Of a DNA stretch of 22,899 nt, positions 22,806-22,899 are shown in pieces. The position numbers and the translations under genes are program-made. How positions within the stretch are numbered: the first letter of the stretch is position 1; every line of letters starts with the position of its first letter. The stretch comes from an uncultured bacterium (GTDB lineage: Bacteria; Actinomycetota; Coriobacteriia; Coriobacteriales; Coriobacteriaceae): contig CAJMRD010000031.1 in the NCBI GenBank assembly GCA_905215725.1, forward strand, positions 1 through 22,899, in the 5' to 3' direction. The notes beneath the pieces were generated by a model that saw nothing but the letters and a program-made list of their open reading frames with translations, did no database searches and was not told the origin of the DNA.

Positions 22806-22899
22806 GGTTAACCCCCATCCGCTCAATTGTCTGGAAATTTATTTGGCTCTGTTAGACCAGGATTGACATACATGTGTCCCCACGGTGCCATATCGTTGA

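Overview
The window is high-GC, gene-dense bacterial DNA. It carries stand-alone actinobacterial-style genes, an AgrC/LytTR two-component pair, and a LuxR-type regulator fused to a long multi-membrane-span domain. That combination fits the class Coriobacteriia, most likely a Collinsella-like gut anaerobe. This is inferred from gene content and from the many intergenic palindromes, not from a marker gene.

Layout. (1) 1-2946, minus strand: the de novo NAD operon nadA-nadB-nadC. nadC is cut by the window edge, and a 19-bp perfect inverted repeat overlaps the probable nadA promoter. (2) 3240-5239, plus: a LytTR response regulator overlapping an AgrC-like sensor kinase by one base. (3) 5304-5879, minus: an unassigned protein. 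6016-6336, plus: thioredoxin with a terminator. (4) 6558-12499, plus: a nickel/[NiFe]-hydrogenase maturation cluster. It holds a small protein with a HypA-like first few residues, NikR with a His/Cys-rich N-terminal tail, then HypF, HypC, HypD and HypE. No hypA, hypB or hydrogenase structural genes are present. A HAD phosphatase follows (12605-13273). (5) 13274-13751: a repeat-filled gap with three different compound palindromes. (6) Minus strand: a lipoprotein (13752-14309) and a stand-alone PTS EIIA (14546-15082). (7) 15422-16929: an AT-richer Fic/AMPylase gene with its own operator-like nested inverted repeats, bracketed by two same-orientation copies of a palindromic repeat. (8) 16941-17193: a second copy of the compound hairpin repeat, abutting pyrE (17193-17873, minus). 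(9) 18000-21079, plus: a promoter with a palindrome, a long leader with a 23-codon upstream ORF, and an MgtA-type Mg2+ P-type ATPase. (10) 21261-22805, minus: a membrane-anchored LuxR-family regulator, separated from mgtA by another palindrome.

How the parts work together. nadA/B/C make nicotinate mononucleotide from aspartate. nikR and the hyp genes link nickel sensing to building the Fe(CN)2CO centre of [NiFe] hydrogenases. The mgtA leader looks like a cis-regulatory region that would report on translation. The most unusual material is intergenic. At least five distinct families of long, often nested, inverted repeats are present. Two of these families occur twice in the window, and one shows compensatory base changes between its copies.
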